A stretch of DNA of 64,000 bases from Cladorhizidae sp. MBARI D1340-BT2 (taxonomy: Eukaryota > Porifera > Demospongiae > Poecilosclerida > Cladorhizidae): the NCBI GenBank assembly GCA_028752905.1, contig JAQNBH010000009.1, positions 23,482,370-23,546,369 on the forward strand, given 5' to 3'. How positions within the stretch are numbered: the first letter of the stretch is position 1; every line of letters begins with the position of its first letter. Shown piece by piece: positions 25,701-40,700 of the stretch. The notes under the pieces were generated by a model. It had not been told where the DNA came from. It made no database searches and worked only from the letters and a program-made list of their open reading frames with translations. The position numbers and the translations under genes are program-made.

Positions 25701-28700
25701 CCAACCGTTACAGCGAGCAAACTGGGAAGAGCTACATCAGCCACACACCGCATCGATACAGCCATGGCCCTACCCATTCACCTTCGTCCCTACCGAATTC
25801 CTAAAGCGTGGGAGGAACCCTTCCGGCAGGAGATCGCCACTTTAAGACAAAACCATCTCATCGAACCATCCAGGGCACCATGGGCAGCGCCCATGTTTGC
25901 GGTCCCAAAGAAGTCGCCAGGTTCGGTCCGTTTGGTGGTGGATTATAGATGCCTCAACACAGTCACCACTCCAGACCCCTATTACATGCCCAGAATAGAG
26001 GACATCTTGGAAAAAATGGCCTCGGCTACATACTTTTCTACCTTTGATTTAGCCAGGTTTTTTTACCAAGTTCCCCTGGAACCACGCGACATGGACAAAA
26101 CAACATTTCTTACACCCTTCGGTAAATTCCGGTTTACAGTCATGCCCTTCGGACTGCGAAACGCCCCCGCCACCTTTCAGCGCCTTATGGACGGTCTGCT
26201 GGGGGATCTGTTCTCCTTTGTGACTGTCTATATTGACGACATATCTGTTTTTAGCCCGTCCTGGACGAATCACCTCGCCCATCTTCGCCAAATGTTTGGC
26301 CGTCTCAGAAATGAGGGTCTCACGATCCAGTCTGGCAAGTCACAGCTAGGGATGACTACCTGTCAATTCCTAGGCCACACGGTCGGCCACGGCACTATCA
26401 CCCCTCAAGAGGCTAAGCTCATGGCTATCCAGAACTACCCACAGCCATCAACCAAAACAGGAGTCCGCTCATTCCTAGGAATGACAGATTACTACCATCA
26501 CTTCATTCCCCACTTTAGTTCATTAGCAGCTCCACTCACAGATCTCACCAAAAAGGCAGGCCCAGATCCTGTTGAGTGGACGCCTGACTGTACACGAGCA
26601 TTTCAACGTCTCAAAGAACTTCTTTGTACAGGCCCAGTCTTGGTTGCACCCGACTATGAAAAAACATTCATCCTTCAGACTGACGCATCGCAGAGAGGGA
26701 TTGGAGCGGTCCTGTCACAAGAGGACGATGCAGGCAATGATCACCCATTGGCTTTCTATTCCAGAAAGATGCTTCCTCGGGAACAAAACTACTCGGCGAC
26801 AGAGCAGGAGGGCTTGGCGGTGGTTGATGCATGCAAACATTTCCTTCCTTATCTGCTTGGTCGCCCCTTCATCATCCAAACAGACCATCGTGCCTTGGCC
26901 TTTCTGAACAATAAGGACACCACCAGTGGACGCCTTGCTCGTTGGATGGATATTCTACGCCAGCTTGATTACACCATCATCTACAGACAAGGAAAGGCCA
27001 ATGCCAACGCGGACGCTCTCTCCAGACGGGAATGGCCAGATGAACCAACATCTTGCACCACAGAAAAAGAAGGGGGTGATGTTAGGTCAACCTAACAAGA
27101 ACAACCAACTTAACTTAGTCCTAGCCAAATATAGACTTCTACAATGAACTATGAATAATATTAATCTTTGAAACCCACTGATGTCCTCAGGAGAGGCCAG
27201 CTTATTTAAGAGCAGCCTTCTTCTGTAAAAGTCTCTCTTTTGGATTATCAAAGCTAAGTCAATTGTCTTGTGTATTTGATTATCAATAATAAATTCTATA
27301 TTTATCAACTGCTCCATTAGATTGTCTGCAATAGTCTAACACATGTACTGAGACTGCAGCAGATCTTCACCTCCCTACACTTACTATGATGACATGTACT
27401 GAGACTGCAGCAGATCTTCACCTGCCTACACTTACTATGATGACATGTACTGAGACTGTAGCAGATCTTCACCTGCCTACACTTACTATGATGACATGTA
27501 CTGAGACTGTAGCAGATCTTCACCTGCCTACACTTACTATGATGGCATGTACTGAGACTGCAGCAGATCTTCACCTGCCTACACTTACTATGATGACATG
27601 TACTAAGACTGCAGCAGATCTTCACCTGCCTACACTTACTATGATGGCATGTACTGAGACTGCAGCAGATCTTCATCTCCCTACACTTACTATGATGATA
27701 TGTACTGAGACTGCAGCAGATCTTCACCTGCCTACACTTACTATGATGGCATGTACTGAGACTGCAGCAGATCTTCACCTGCCTACACTTACTATGATGG
27801 CATGTACTGAGACTGCAGCAGATCTTCATCTCCCTACACTTACTATGATGGCATGTACTGAGACTGCAGCAGATCTTCACCTGCCTACACATACTATGAT
27901 GGCATGTACTGAGACTGCAGCAGATCTTCACCTGCCTACACTTACTATGATGACATGTACTGAGACTGCAGCAGATCTTCACCTGCCTACACTTACTATG
28001 ATGGCATGTACTGAGACTGCAGCAGATCTTCACCTGCCTACACTTACTATGATGACATGTACTGAGACTGCAGCAGATCTTCATCTGCCTACACTTACTA
28101 TGATGGCATGTACTGAGATTGTAGCAGATCTTCATCTCCCTACACTTACTATGATGGCATGTACTGAGACTGCAGCAGATCTTCACCTGCCTACACTTAC
28201 TATGATGACATGTACTGAGATTGTAGCAGATCTTCATCTCCCTACACTTACTATGATGGCATGTACTGAGACTGCAGCATATCTTCACCTGCCTACACTT
28301 ACTATGATGGCATGTACTGAGACTGCAGCAGATCTTCACATGCCTACACTTACTATGATGGCATGTACTGAGACTGCAGCAGATCTTCATCTGCCTACAC
28401 TTACTATGATGGCATGTACTGAGACTGCAGCAGATCTTCACCTGCCTACACTTACTATGATGACATGTACTGAGACTGCAGCAGATCTTCACCTGCCTAC
28501 ACTTACTATGATGACATGTACTGAGACTGTAGCAGATCTTCATCTGCCTATACTTACTATGATGGCATGTACTGAGACTGCAGCAGATCTTCATCTGCCT
28601 ATACTTACTATGATGGCATGTACTGAGACTGTAGCAGATCTTCATCTCCCTACACTTACTATGATGATATGTACTGAGACTGCAGCAGATCTTCACCTGC

Positions 28701-31700
28701 CTACACTTACTATGATGACATGTACTAAGACTGTAGCAGATCTTCATCTGCCTATACTTACTATGATGGCATGTACTGAGACTGCAGCAGATCTTCATCT
28801 GCCTATACTTACTATGATGGCATGTGCAGCAGATCTTCACCTGCCTACACTTACTATGATAACATGTACTAAGACTGCAGCAGATTTTAGGTAAGGTGCA
28901 TGCCAATCATAGTAAGTGTAGTGTACAACTAACTACCTGCGGGTAAAAACTTTCGTAATCCATGCGGACGGGTGCACATCCCCCTCCCATACACCCCCCC
29001 CTCCCCCACTGAGGCTGTTATGTGATACTGGGTCAGGCCCTGCCCCCCTCTTTTATCCATACCCCAAATTCGCCCCCTCCCCTACCTCTTGGAAAACATT
29101 TCTGTCTACACCCTGCATGGTTTTGATAAACTCCCACTAATGATGTATTGATTTACACCACTAACGTGGATATTTTGGAATATGACACAATTTTTTGATT
29201 TTCCAAGTGCTGCACAAAAGTATATTAACTGAATTATGAATGAGCGAATGGGCTAGTCAATGCATGCACATATATAGGTATCATCTTGGATAAAAGAGTT
29301 AAGAGGAATTGGAAACAAGAAGGGAAAAATTGCGGGTTTATCTATATCATGGTTGACACATCGATATTGATAAATGCTTATTGGTGTCTGCCTGGCTCTG
29401 GAGCATAGCAAGCAACAAATGGGATGTTGTAGCAGGCCAATTGTGATTGAAAGGCTGTGTTCTCTACCAACAAGGGTGGGAGTGGAGACATCAGATACTG
29501 TACTTGGCAAGTTTGCCAGGAAGAAATTCAACTGGAAGCAATGTTAGGTATTAACTTGCAAGATAATATTGGCAGCGTCAGTGTTTCTCTAGTGTAAGAT
29601 AAATAATGAAATATTGGCTGTGTCAGTGCGTCTCTAGTGTAAGATAAATAATGAAATATTGGCAGTGTCAATGTGTCTCTAGTGTAAGATAAATAATGAA
29701 ATATTGGCTGTGTCAGTGCGTCTCTAGTGTAAGATAAATAATGAAATATTGGCTGTGTCAGTGTATCTCTAGTGTAAGATAAATAATGAAATATTGGCAG
29801 TGTCAGTGCGTCTCTAGTGTAAGATAAATAATGAAATATTGGCAGTGTCAGTGCGTCTCTAGTGTAAGATAAATAATGAAATATTGGCTGTGTCAGTGCG
29901 TCTCTAGTGTAAGATAAATAATGAAATATTGGCAGTGTCAGTGCGTCTCTAGTGTAAGATAAATAATGAAATATTGGCAGTGTCAGTGTGTCTCTAGTGT
30001 AAGATAAATAATGAAATATTGGCTGTGTCAGTGCGTCTCTAGTGTAAGATAAATAATGAAATATTGGCTGTGTCTGTAGTGTAAGATAAATAATGAAATA
30101 TTGGCAGTGTCGGTGCGTCTCTAGTGTAAGATAAATAATGAAATATTGGCTGTGTCAGTGCGTCTCTAGTGTAAGATAAATAATGAAATATTGGCTGTGT
30201 CTGTAGTGTAAGATAAATAATGAAATATTGGCAGTGTCGGTGCGTCTCTAGTGTAAGATAAATAATGAAATATTGGCAGTGTCAGTGCGTCTCTAGTGTA
30301 AGATAAATAATGAAATATTGGCTGTGTCAGTGCGTCTCTAGTGCAAGATAAATAATGAAATATTGGCAGTGTCGGTGCGTCTCTAGTGTAAGATAAATAA
30401 TGAAATATTGGCAGTGTCAGTGTGTCTCTAGTGTAAGATAAATAATGAAATATTGGCTGTGTCAGTGCGTCTCTAGTGTAAGATAAATAATGAAATATTG
30501 GCTGTGTCTGTAGTGTAAGATAAATAATGAAATATTGGCAGTGTCGGTGCGTCTCTAGTGTAAGATAAATAATGAAATATTGGCAGTGTCAGTGCGTCTC
30601 TAGTGTAAGATAAATAATGAAATATTGGCTGTGTCAGTGCGTCTCTAGTGCAAGATAAATAATGAAATATTGGCAGTGTCGGTGCGTCTCTAGTGTAAGA
30701 TAAATAATGAAATATTGGCTGTGTCAGTGTGTCTCCAGTGTAAGATAAATAATGAAATATTGGCTGTGTCAGTGCGTCTCTAGTGTAAGATAAATAATGA
30801 AATATTGGCAGTGGCAGTGCATCTCTAGTGCAAGATAAATAATGAAATATTGGCAGTGTCAGTGCGTCTCTAGTGTAAGATAAACAATGAAATATTGGCA
30901 GTGTCAGTGCGTCTCTAGTGTAAGATAAATAATGAAATATTGGCTGTGTCAGTGCGTCTCTAGTGTAAGATAAATAATGAAATATTGGCAGTGTCAATGT
31001 GTCTCTAGTGTAAGATAAATAATGAAATATTGGCAGTGTCAGTGTATCTCTAGTGTAAGATAAATAATGAAATATTGGCAGTGTCAGTGCGTCTCTAGTG
31101 TAAGATAAATAATGAAATATTGGCTGTGTCAGTGCGTCTCTAGTGTAAGATAAATAATGAAATATTGGCTGTGTCAGTGCGTCTCTAGTGTAAGATAAAT
31201 AATGAAATATTGGCAGTGTCAGTGCGTCTCTAGTGTAAGATAAATAATGAAATATTGGCAGTGTCAGTGCATCTCTAGTGTAAGATAAATAATGAAATAT
31301 TGGCTGTGTCAGTGCGTCTCTAGTGTAAGATAAATAATGAAATATTGGCAGTGTCAGTGCGTCTCTAGTGTAAGATAAATAATGAAATATTGGCAGTGTC
31401 AGTGCGTCTCTAGTGCAAGATAAATAATGAAATATTGGCTGTGTCAGTGCGTCTCTATATAGTGTAAGATAAATAATGAAATATTGGCAGTGTCAGTGCG
31501 TCTCTAGTGTAAGATAAATAATGAAATATTGGCTGTGTCAGTGCGTCTCTAGTGCAAGATAAATAATGAAATATTGGCAGTGTCAGTGCGTCTCTAGTGT
31601 AAGATAAATAATGAAATATTGGCTGTGTCAGTGCGTCTCTAGTGTAAGATAAATATATATATTCATATTCATTTTTGGCAGAGAGTTTGAAGCAAGTCAA

Positions 31701-34700
31701 CTCTCTCATTCCTAGCTCTTCCTATGGTGGAGTTTTAATTCATAAGGAGTGGCCAATATTGTTCATGTGATGCAAATATAATATAGCCACCTGATAAAAA
31801 AAATTAAAATTTATTTAATTAATAGAGTACACCTTAGGGCTTGAAAGCAAGTGAGGTCTCCCTATATACCCACTCACCCATCTCCCTCCCACTCTCCCAT
31901 AATCATTGAGGTCTCCCTATATACCCACTCACCCATAATCATTGAGGTCTCTCTATATACCCACTCACCCATAATCATTGAGGTCTCTCTATATACACAC
32001 TCACCCATAATCATTGAGGTCTCCCTATATATCCACTCACCCATAATCATTGAGGTCTCTCTATATACACACCCACCCATAATCATTGAGGTCTCCCTAT
32101 ATATCCACTCACCCATAATCATTGAGGTCTCCCTATATACCCACTCACCCATAATCATTGAGGTCTCCCTATATACCCACTCACCCATAATCATTGAGGT
32201 CTCCCTATATACCCACTCATCCATAATCATTGAGGTCTCCCTATATACCCACTCACCCATAATCATTGAGGTCTCCCTATATACCCACTCACCCATAAAT
32301 CATTGAGGTCTCCCTATATACCCACTCACTCATAATCATTGAGGTCTCCCTATATACCCACTCATCCATAATCATTGAGGTCTCCCTATATACCCACTCA
32401 CCTTAAGCATGATCTTTACATTCATTTGTAAACTTGACATATCACATTATCATCAACGAAAGTAAATTCCTTTTAAATAAAAAGTAAGTAAATCCTTTAA
32501 ATAAGTTTAGCATGGAGCCCATCTTGTGTAGGTCCTGACTCCATAAATAGTCGTGATAATGGAGGGAAGTAAACTCACTTGTTGCTGGAGGTAAACTAAT
32601 GAAATGAAAATCACATCAATGTAGATACCTCAAGGAGGGTCAGGACTACTCACCCTCGGCATCAGAAGAGATGCTTCTGACAATTGCCAAAAACTCGACG
32701 AGTGTTTGTGGTAGAAAAGCGTACTGCCTAAATATCCTGCATCTTATGTGCGTCCTAATGCATAATGGAAGCCCCTTTGCAATGAGCATAATTATGGTCT
32801 TCATTAGTTTCCTACCCTTTTGTATAATGTAGCCAGACCCTTTACCGATTGCTTGCTGGAAAGGGTCTGCCACACAGGCACCAATTATTTTGTTCTTTGC
32901 TCCATTGGTAAAGGGTGGCCAATAAGTAGCTTGTGGCCACCGGAGTTCATTAATTATATTAGCACTGCTGGCAACCTTTGCAAGTGTTATGTCAGCTGAC
33001 ATGATCAAACAGCATGTAGGTGTCTCTTCCATTTGTCTCTCGGCTGGCTGGCTAAACTTCCTCGAGACTAGCTTGGCTCGATAACTAGGAGGAGAATGAG
33101 ACGGTTACTTGCTCTATATTTTTATTTCCTGCTGGCTAGGCAAATCTGTGGAGCATATCTGTCGACAGGAATGTAGCAAGAGTATTGCTGCCACTTCTAT
33201 TGGCTGCATAGTCAAGCTAGTCTCAAATATGTGGCAGGCCAAGCTAGTCTTAAATATGTGGCAGGCCAAGCTAGTCTCAAATATGTGGCAGGCCAAACTA
33301 GTCTCAAATATCTGGCAGGCCAAGCTAGTCTCAAGTATGTGGCAGGCCAAGCTAGTCTCAAATATGTGGCAGGCCAAGCTAGTCTCAGGCCAAGCTAGTC
33401 TCAAATATGTGGTAGGCCAAGCTAGTCTCAAATATGTGGCAGGCCAAACTAGTCTCAAATATGTGGCAGGCCAAGCTAGTCTTAAATATGTGGCAGGCAA
33501 CTTTTCATGAGAGATATTTTCATGATTGACTAAAGAATGAAATAGTCCCAAGCTAGCTAGTCTGGTTGCTATGGAGGCTCGTCGAGGCTTGAGCAGATAT
33601 GTGATTCCGACTGCTCAAACATCGTGTGTGTCAGATACTATACAGAAGGAAGGGGGGACAGAAGATATCTTCCCTCACCCATACCAGGAAATTTGAAAAT
33701 TTACAAATGCTAATCCAATTTATTGATGGTCCTGAAGGACGCTTTCTTTGGAACAAAAGCGACATTCTTATGTCGAACTTCGAAATCAGAACACACCCAA
33801 GTGTGCTTCTCTTTCCTTCCGGTTGCTATGATATGAGTGGGGAAAAATATGTCGCAGATTTTTCTGACAGGGTATGTAGTACCTGATGTTGGCACTACCA
33901 CAATGAACACCTGGTCCCTCTACAAGACAGGGGCCTCTTAATGCCAATGAACAACAAATACAGTATAGATTTAAAAAAAGCATTTGTCTTCATTATATGG
34001 ACCATGCAGAGTACGACAGTGGGACACGGTACATTCGGTGCGAGTAATATTGTGAACCAATCAATATTTAACCACTTCACTGTATCTCATGAAATTAATG
34101 CAATATGTCTCTACCCAACCACAGTGCATGATGTTAATAACTGGTACATGCATGGTCCTGCTCATAGCTATGTATGCAGAGGCCACACTAGTATGCTTTT
34201 TCTCAGCCTTGAGGTCGATCTACTACCTATAGTCACTTGACTATTTTCAGGTCAAAATTCGTTCCCGTCAGAGAATGATTGACAAAAAGTATATAGTTTT
34301 AGAAAATACTTGGGGGAGGAACGTCATCGTATCTCTGAGGTTGTCATCTCCCCCAAACCAACAGTCCCTGTACAAAGCACTGACTATGACACTCACTTTG
34401 TTGGTGCTTCCACACCATTGAGTGTTGCAAAGCATTGGTAATGCCAGAGGACAAATGATGGGACCAATATGGCCGACACTTCTGCAGCCAGAAACATTAA
34501 TGGTGTAGGATTCTATACATCACAAGACAAAACTGTACGACTGTTTCCTTGCACAGGCTCTGCACACAGTTCTGCGCGTGGCTCTGGTGGTGTGAAGCAG
34601 CCGGGGAAAGGGAATGATTCTGTGATAGAAAAAGTACTGCCTGTGGACGTGACGATGATGGATGAAGACGACGATGTGGAGCAGTTTACCAATGAGATTC

Positions 34701-37700
34701 CACAGAAGTTATTCTCCGATTCAAGCGTTCCTCCAGTTCACCTGCCTTTATATCTCAGCGCCATCACTCTGAATAAAACCACTCCCATTAGACATCCTAA
34801 GAAAGATGGCAGTAGGGAAGCTTCTGTGAATGTGGACACAAGTGACGGTGCAACAGTGTCTGCCATGAGAGAAGGGTGTCCTACCACCGTTGCCGATGTT
34901 CTCACCAACGTAAGTTCTAGTGATCAAGCATACTGGGCATGCATACACAGTCGAGTGTCACTGTAGACTTGCACTTGATCAAGCATACTAGACATGCATA
35001 CACAGTCCAGTGTCACTGTAGACTTGCACTTGATCAAGCATACTAGACATGCATACACAGTCCAGTGTCACTGTAGACTTGCACTTGATCAAGCATACTA
35101 GACATGCATACACAGTCCAGTGTCACTGTAGACTTGCACTTGATCAAGCATACTAGACATGCATACACAGTCCAGTGTCACTATAGACTTGTACTTGATC
35201 AAGCATACTAGACATGCATACACAGTCCAGTGTCACTATAGACTTGTACTTGATCAAGCATACTAGACATGCATACACAGTCCAGTGTCACTGTAGACTT
35301 GCACTTGATCAAGCATACTAGACATGCATACACAGTCGAGTGTCACTGTAGACTTGCACTTGATCAAGCATACTGGACATGCATACACAGTCCAGTGTCA
35401 CTGTAGACTTGCACTTGATCAAGCATACTAGACATGCATACACAGTCCAGTGTCACTGTAGACTTGCACTTGATCAAGCATACTAGACATGCATACACAG
35501 TCCAGTGTCACTGTAGACTTGCACTTGATCAAGCATACTAGACATGCATACACAGTCCAGTGTCACTGTAGACTTGCACTTGATCAAGCATACTAGACAT
35601 GCATACACAGTCCAGTGTCACTGTAGACTTGTACTTGATCAAGCATACTAGACATGCATACACAGTCCAGTGTCACTGTAGACTTGCACTTGATCAAGCA
35701 TACTAGACATGCATACACAGTCCAGTGTCACTGTAGACTTGCACTTGATCAAGCATACTAGACATGCATACACAGTCCAGTGTCACTGTAGACTTGCACT
35801 TGATCAAGCATACTAGACATGCATACACAGTCCAGTGTCACTGTAGACTTGCACTTGATCAAGCATACTGGACATGCATACACAGTCGAGTGTCACTGTA
35901 GACTTGTACTTGATCAAGCAACTAGACATGCATACACAGTCGAGTGTCACTGTAGACTTGCACTTGATCAAGCATACTAGACATGCATACACAGTCCAGT
36001 GTCACTGTAGACTTGCACTTGATCAAGCATACTAGACATGCATACACAGTCGAGTGTCACTGTAGACTTGCACTTGATCAAGCATACTAGACATGCATAC
36101 ACAGTCCAGTGTCACTGTAGACTTGCACTTGATCAAGCATACTAGACATGCATACACAGTCCAGTGTCACTGTAGACTTGCACTTGATCAAGCATACTAG
36201 ACATGCATACACAGTCGAGTGTCACTGTAGACTTGCACTTGATCAAGCATACTAGACATGCATACACAGTCCAGTGTCACTGTAGACTTGCACTTGATCA
36301 AGCATACTAGACATGCATACACAGTCGAGTGTCACTGTAGACTTGTACTTGATCAAGCATACTAGACATGCATACACAGTCGAGTGTCACTGTAGACTTG
36401 CACTTGATCAAGCATACTAGACATGCATACACAGTCGAGTGTCACTGTAGACTTGCACTTGATCAAGCATACTAGACATGCATACACAGTCCAGTGTCAC
36501 TGTAGACTTGCACTTGATCAAGCATACTAGACATGCATACACAGTCCAGTGTCACTGTAGACTTGCACTTGATCAAGCATACTAGACATGCATACACAGT
36601 CCAGTGTCACTGTAGACTTGCACTTGATCAAGCATACTAGACATGCATACACAGTGACTTGGTTGCAGTGACTTGGTTGCACGGGTTTCTTCAACTCCTT
36701 TCCTGGGAGTGTATATCTGTTAGCATGCACAATGCACTTTAATGACAGTGTGGTTTAATTACATAATGTATTTCTTCAAGGATTCGTATTTCTTCCTGCA
36801 ACTGCCAGATCAGCTGCCTGTTGCTGCTCACTCTCTCGCTGCAAGTAAGGCCCCTCCTGCATCAGGTAGTAATGAGGTGAGACTAGGATGCATTCACAGC
36901 TTGTCCATCAGGAAGGAAACCTGATGTGAAAACATTGTTCTTTTATAACTTGTTGGCATAGCAACGTGCTCCATACTTGGCTTGCCATGTAGTATATTTC
37001 TGAAAGCAGTTGAAGCAAAAAAATTATTATAATTTTTTCCATTATTATTATTTTCAAGTGTCAGTTTCTTTGAAGGTGACTGGCATGGATGGTTTGTTCT
37101 GCTTGAGTCTTGCACAGGTCATACAGAATGAAGTTTGTGTCTCAGCAAAAACTCACTTTGGCAGCTTCTTAGTATCTAAAGTGGTTTGTGGTTTCAGCTC
37201 TGCTTCGATTCCTTCGCAAAGGTAGTCAACCATCAGCCCAACCAATCGTTAGAACCTTGAAATTCATCTTCAAGACCAATGTATGTAACCCCCCCCCCCC
37301 CCCCCCACCCCCCATACACACTCATATCACTGTTATAGTTTTTCTACCGCAAGACTCCCGCATTGCAACGACTAACGTTTCTCGATTCAGTATAAATACC
37401 TGAAAATTGGTAAAGATCACCAATACAATAAACATGCTTGTGTATGGAACAATTCAGTGTATGGAACAATTCAGCAGCTCTTGCATATTTTCGCTGCAAA
37501 GAAGTGAACAGTTAGTTTACTGAGATTCTTGCAGCAGCTGTTAACAGCACATACCTTCCACGATGCCTGGTAACTGCTTGTGATCCAGGTGTCTATGTAT
37601 TTGTCAATATATACTATATATATATACCTGGTATATACAGATGTAATAGGAGACACATGTGCATATATATACATTAGTAAAAACGTAAAAACATAAACAT

Positions 37701-40700
37701 GGAGCAGCTGCTATGATTGGAATTACCCTGAGTAACCCTGAGTAACCTCTAGAAGGTACTGCTCGACTACAATTTTTATTGACTTGTAAAAAGGTTAGAT
37801 GACCCTTTACCTATTAAACCAATATTAATATAATGCCCGTTTGAAACATGTATATACCAAACAAGATACCGGTATTCATTATTTTAATATAAATGGTTGA
37901 GGTTTACATACAGGTAAATCCTTGATTCATTTCATTTTTGATAATTCAATCCAATCAATCCAATCAATCCAATAAAACATATCGAACATTTTTATCTTGT
38001 GCCAATATATATTGTGCCTATATATATAATAATAATATATTATATACCATATAGCACTTATTAGTTTCGAAGATTTCTATGTATAATCGAATTGTTCCAT
38101 GGAATACTTTTTGAGGTTATCACAAACCGTTACTAGACCTTATCATTGCACATCAAATAATTGGACGGCATGATTTTCGCTTCCAGGACAAAGTCTACCA
38201 AAACCTTAAAATTAGCTCCTCCCAGAGAAAGGGGATGGGGGGTGGAGTGTTATAAAGTAGTGAGTACAGGCTTGTATTTCTAATGCATGTTATAGAGGGT
38301 GGAGCAAGGTCCGCTGCCGATGTGCCTGTAATACTACTTCTGAATGTGTTAAGACAATCACTGTGGCCTCCAAGTAGACGGACAGACACACTGGCTCTTC
38401 ATTAGGCACAGCAACACTTAGTTGTCAAGAGTGCTGTGCCAGGCAGGCAGATGTCTGGACACACATGCACGCATCTTAGTAACTTGTGCTGCATGTTTGT
38501 TGCACATGCTAATTTTGTGGCACATGCATGTAATTGACAATCCTAGATTGGTCAAGTCGCATGACGATCCTTACCTTTTTGTAGTCGCATCGTCCTCTCT
38601 TACTTTAAAATAGCTGGCGCCAACCATCCCCACAAAACATCTCAGCCAACACTTAGCTTCTTAACTGGTGGATTGAGCTTATTAGAAATAGTAATAATAT
38701 AACCAGCCCACGTGTCCTTCACTTAGGCAGTAACTGGTATATATATAGTGCAGAAATATATATAGTGCAGAAATATATATAGTGCAGAAACACAGAAACT
38801 TGAGAGTCATCTTCGAGGACCTACGTATATATATCTATATACGAGTCTTCTACCTATCTCTTTCCCCCCCTCTCGTAAACCTTGCGTAGGATCATAAAAC
38901 CTGAGAGCAAAAGACTCCAAATGCTCCGATGCACGTCCAGGACTCCCACAGGACCCCCACAGGGGGTTCTTTCACTCACTTTTGTTGTTGGTACTCATTA
39001 GGTGTGCGAAAACAAACACACACAATGCAATGCATTCACACTCGCTGTTTCACACAAAAGTGGACGTGCCTCGTGATCTGCTATGTAGTATATAGGTACG
39101 GTAACACATCAGTCACGTATGATGGGTGTGGTTTCACGTGCATAGTCTTGGTAGTAGTTGAGACCCAGAAATCAAGTAGCTTCAATCCTACATCTCCATA
39201 GAGGCATTGATCTTTAGGTGTGGGATGGATTTGGAGCACCTCCTTCACAAGTAGTTCCCTCCATTTGCTGGCTCTATCAATCATGAGGTCTTCTCACAAG
39301 ATTGGGTGGTGGTAGTCACATGCATGCTCTGCAATAGCAAGTCCTCCCTTCCTACGTATACATGTGCAACCTTATGCTCTTCATCCTTCTCCCTGACAAA
39401 GACTGACGTATTCGTTGGCAAAAAAAAAGATGATTGAAGGGAAAATACTCTTGGCATTATCAAAGAAGTCAGCTGGAAATCCCCACACACAGTTACCGGC
39501 TTCTCAATTATAGGGTGTAGTGATGTCAATGATGCAACCAAAGCTAATTCACATGCTATTTATAATCAGAATTGAGTTGAGATTGTCCTCCACATGACCT
39601 GAGCTATAACCAGAACAAATAACTCCAGCTATAACCAGAACGAAGCTATAACCAGAACAAATGACTCCAGAACAAATGACTTCAGCTATAACCAGAACAA
39701 ATGACTCCAGCTATAACCAGAACAAATGACTTCAGCTATAACCAGAACAAATGACTTCAGCTATAAGCAGAACAAATGACTCCAGCTATAACCAGAACAA
39801 ATGACTCCAGCTATAACCAGAACAAATGACTCCAGCTATAACCAGAACAAATGACTTCAGCTATAACCAGAACAAATGACTTCAGCTATAACCAGAACAA
39901 ATGACTCCAGCTATAACCAGAACAAATGACTCCAGCTATAACCAGAACAAATGACTTCAGCTATAACCAGAACAAATGACTCCAGCTATAACCAGAACAA
40001 ATGACTTTAGCTATAACCAGAACAAATGACTTCAGCTATAACCAGAACAAATGACTTCAGCTATAACCAGAACAAATGATTCCAGCTATAACCAGAACAA
40101 ATGACTCCAGCTATAACCAGAACAAATGACTCCAGCTATAACCAGAACAAATGACTTCAGCTATAACCAGAACAAATGACTCCTGCTATAACCAGAACAA
40201 ATGACTCCAGCTATAACCAGAACAAATGACTTCAGCTTTAACCAGAACAAATGACTCCAGCTATAACCAGAACAAATGACTTCAGCTATAACCAGAACAA
40301 ATGACTTCAGCTATAACCAGAACAAATGACTTCAGCTATAACCAGAACAAATGACTTCAGCTATAACCAGAACAAATGACTTCACCTATAACCAGAACAA
40401 ATGACTTCAGCTATAACCAGAACAAATGACTTCAGCTATAACCAGAACAAATGACTCCAGCTATAACCAGAACAAATGACTTCAGCAACAAATGACTTCA
40501 GCTTTAACCAGAACAAATGACTCCAGCTATAACCAGAACAAATGACTTCAGCTATAACCAGAACAAATGACTTCAGCTATAACCAGAACAAATGACTTCA
40601 GCTATAACCAGAACAAATGACTTCAGCTATAACCAGAACAAATGACTCCAGCTATAACCAGAACAAATGACTTCAGCTATAACCAGAACAAATGACTTCA

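Larger units (their letters stand above)
21962..27341 (+). mobile_element. Ty3-type LTR retrotransposon with INT before RT (Gmr1-like)
   Basis: Complete 5380-bp element with two 262-bp LTRs identical by eye, flanked by the direct repeat CATGT (21957-21961 and 27342-27346). Order: LTR, a primer-binding-site candidate starting TGGTGGCAGC (22226), 23-bp tandem repeats, gag with CCHC finger, aspartic protease, integrase, reverse transcriptase, RNase H, purine tract (27062-27077), LTR. In ordinary Ty3 elements integrase follows RNase H; integrase-first is the Gmr1 arrangement described from deuterostome animals. One in-frame stop (23496) and two frame changes (about 23856, 24395) separate the coding blocks. 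It is inserted in sense inside POLR3D intron 4. Confidence 0.95.

Noticed and set aside
27317..28906. 529- and 502-codon frames in the 51-bp array
   Set aside because: Same explanation: a 17-codon unit without stops on either strand, interrupted by a retrotransposon.
34469..34966. A single-exon 165-codon gene starting at ATG 34469
   Set aside because: Only 34557-34909 matches RPC4. The upstream part is intron ending in a good pyrimidine-rich acceptor, and the downstream part is the 55-bp array.
29560..36653. CRISPR-like arrays
   Set aside because: The repeats are head to tail without unique spacers, and the sequence is eukaryotic; these are minisatellites.
37196..37284. Extra POLR3D exon between exons 6 and 7
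   Set aside because: Splice-like borders exist, but exon 6 (exit phase 0) joins exon 7 (entry phase 0) directly, and the 28 codons do not resemble RPC4.
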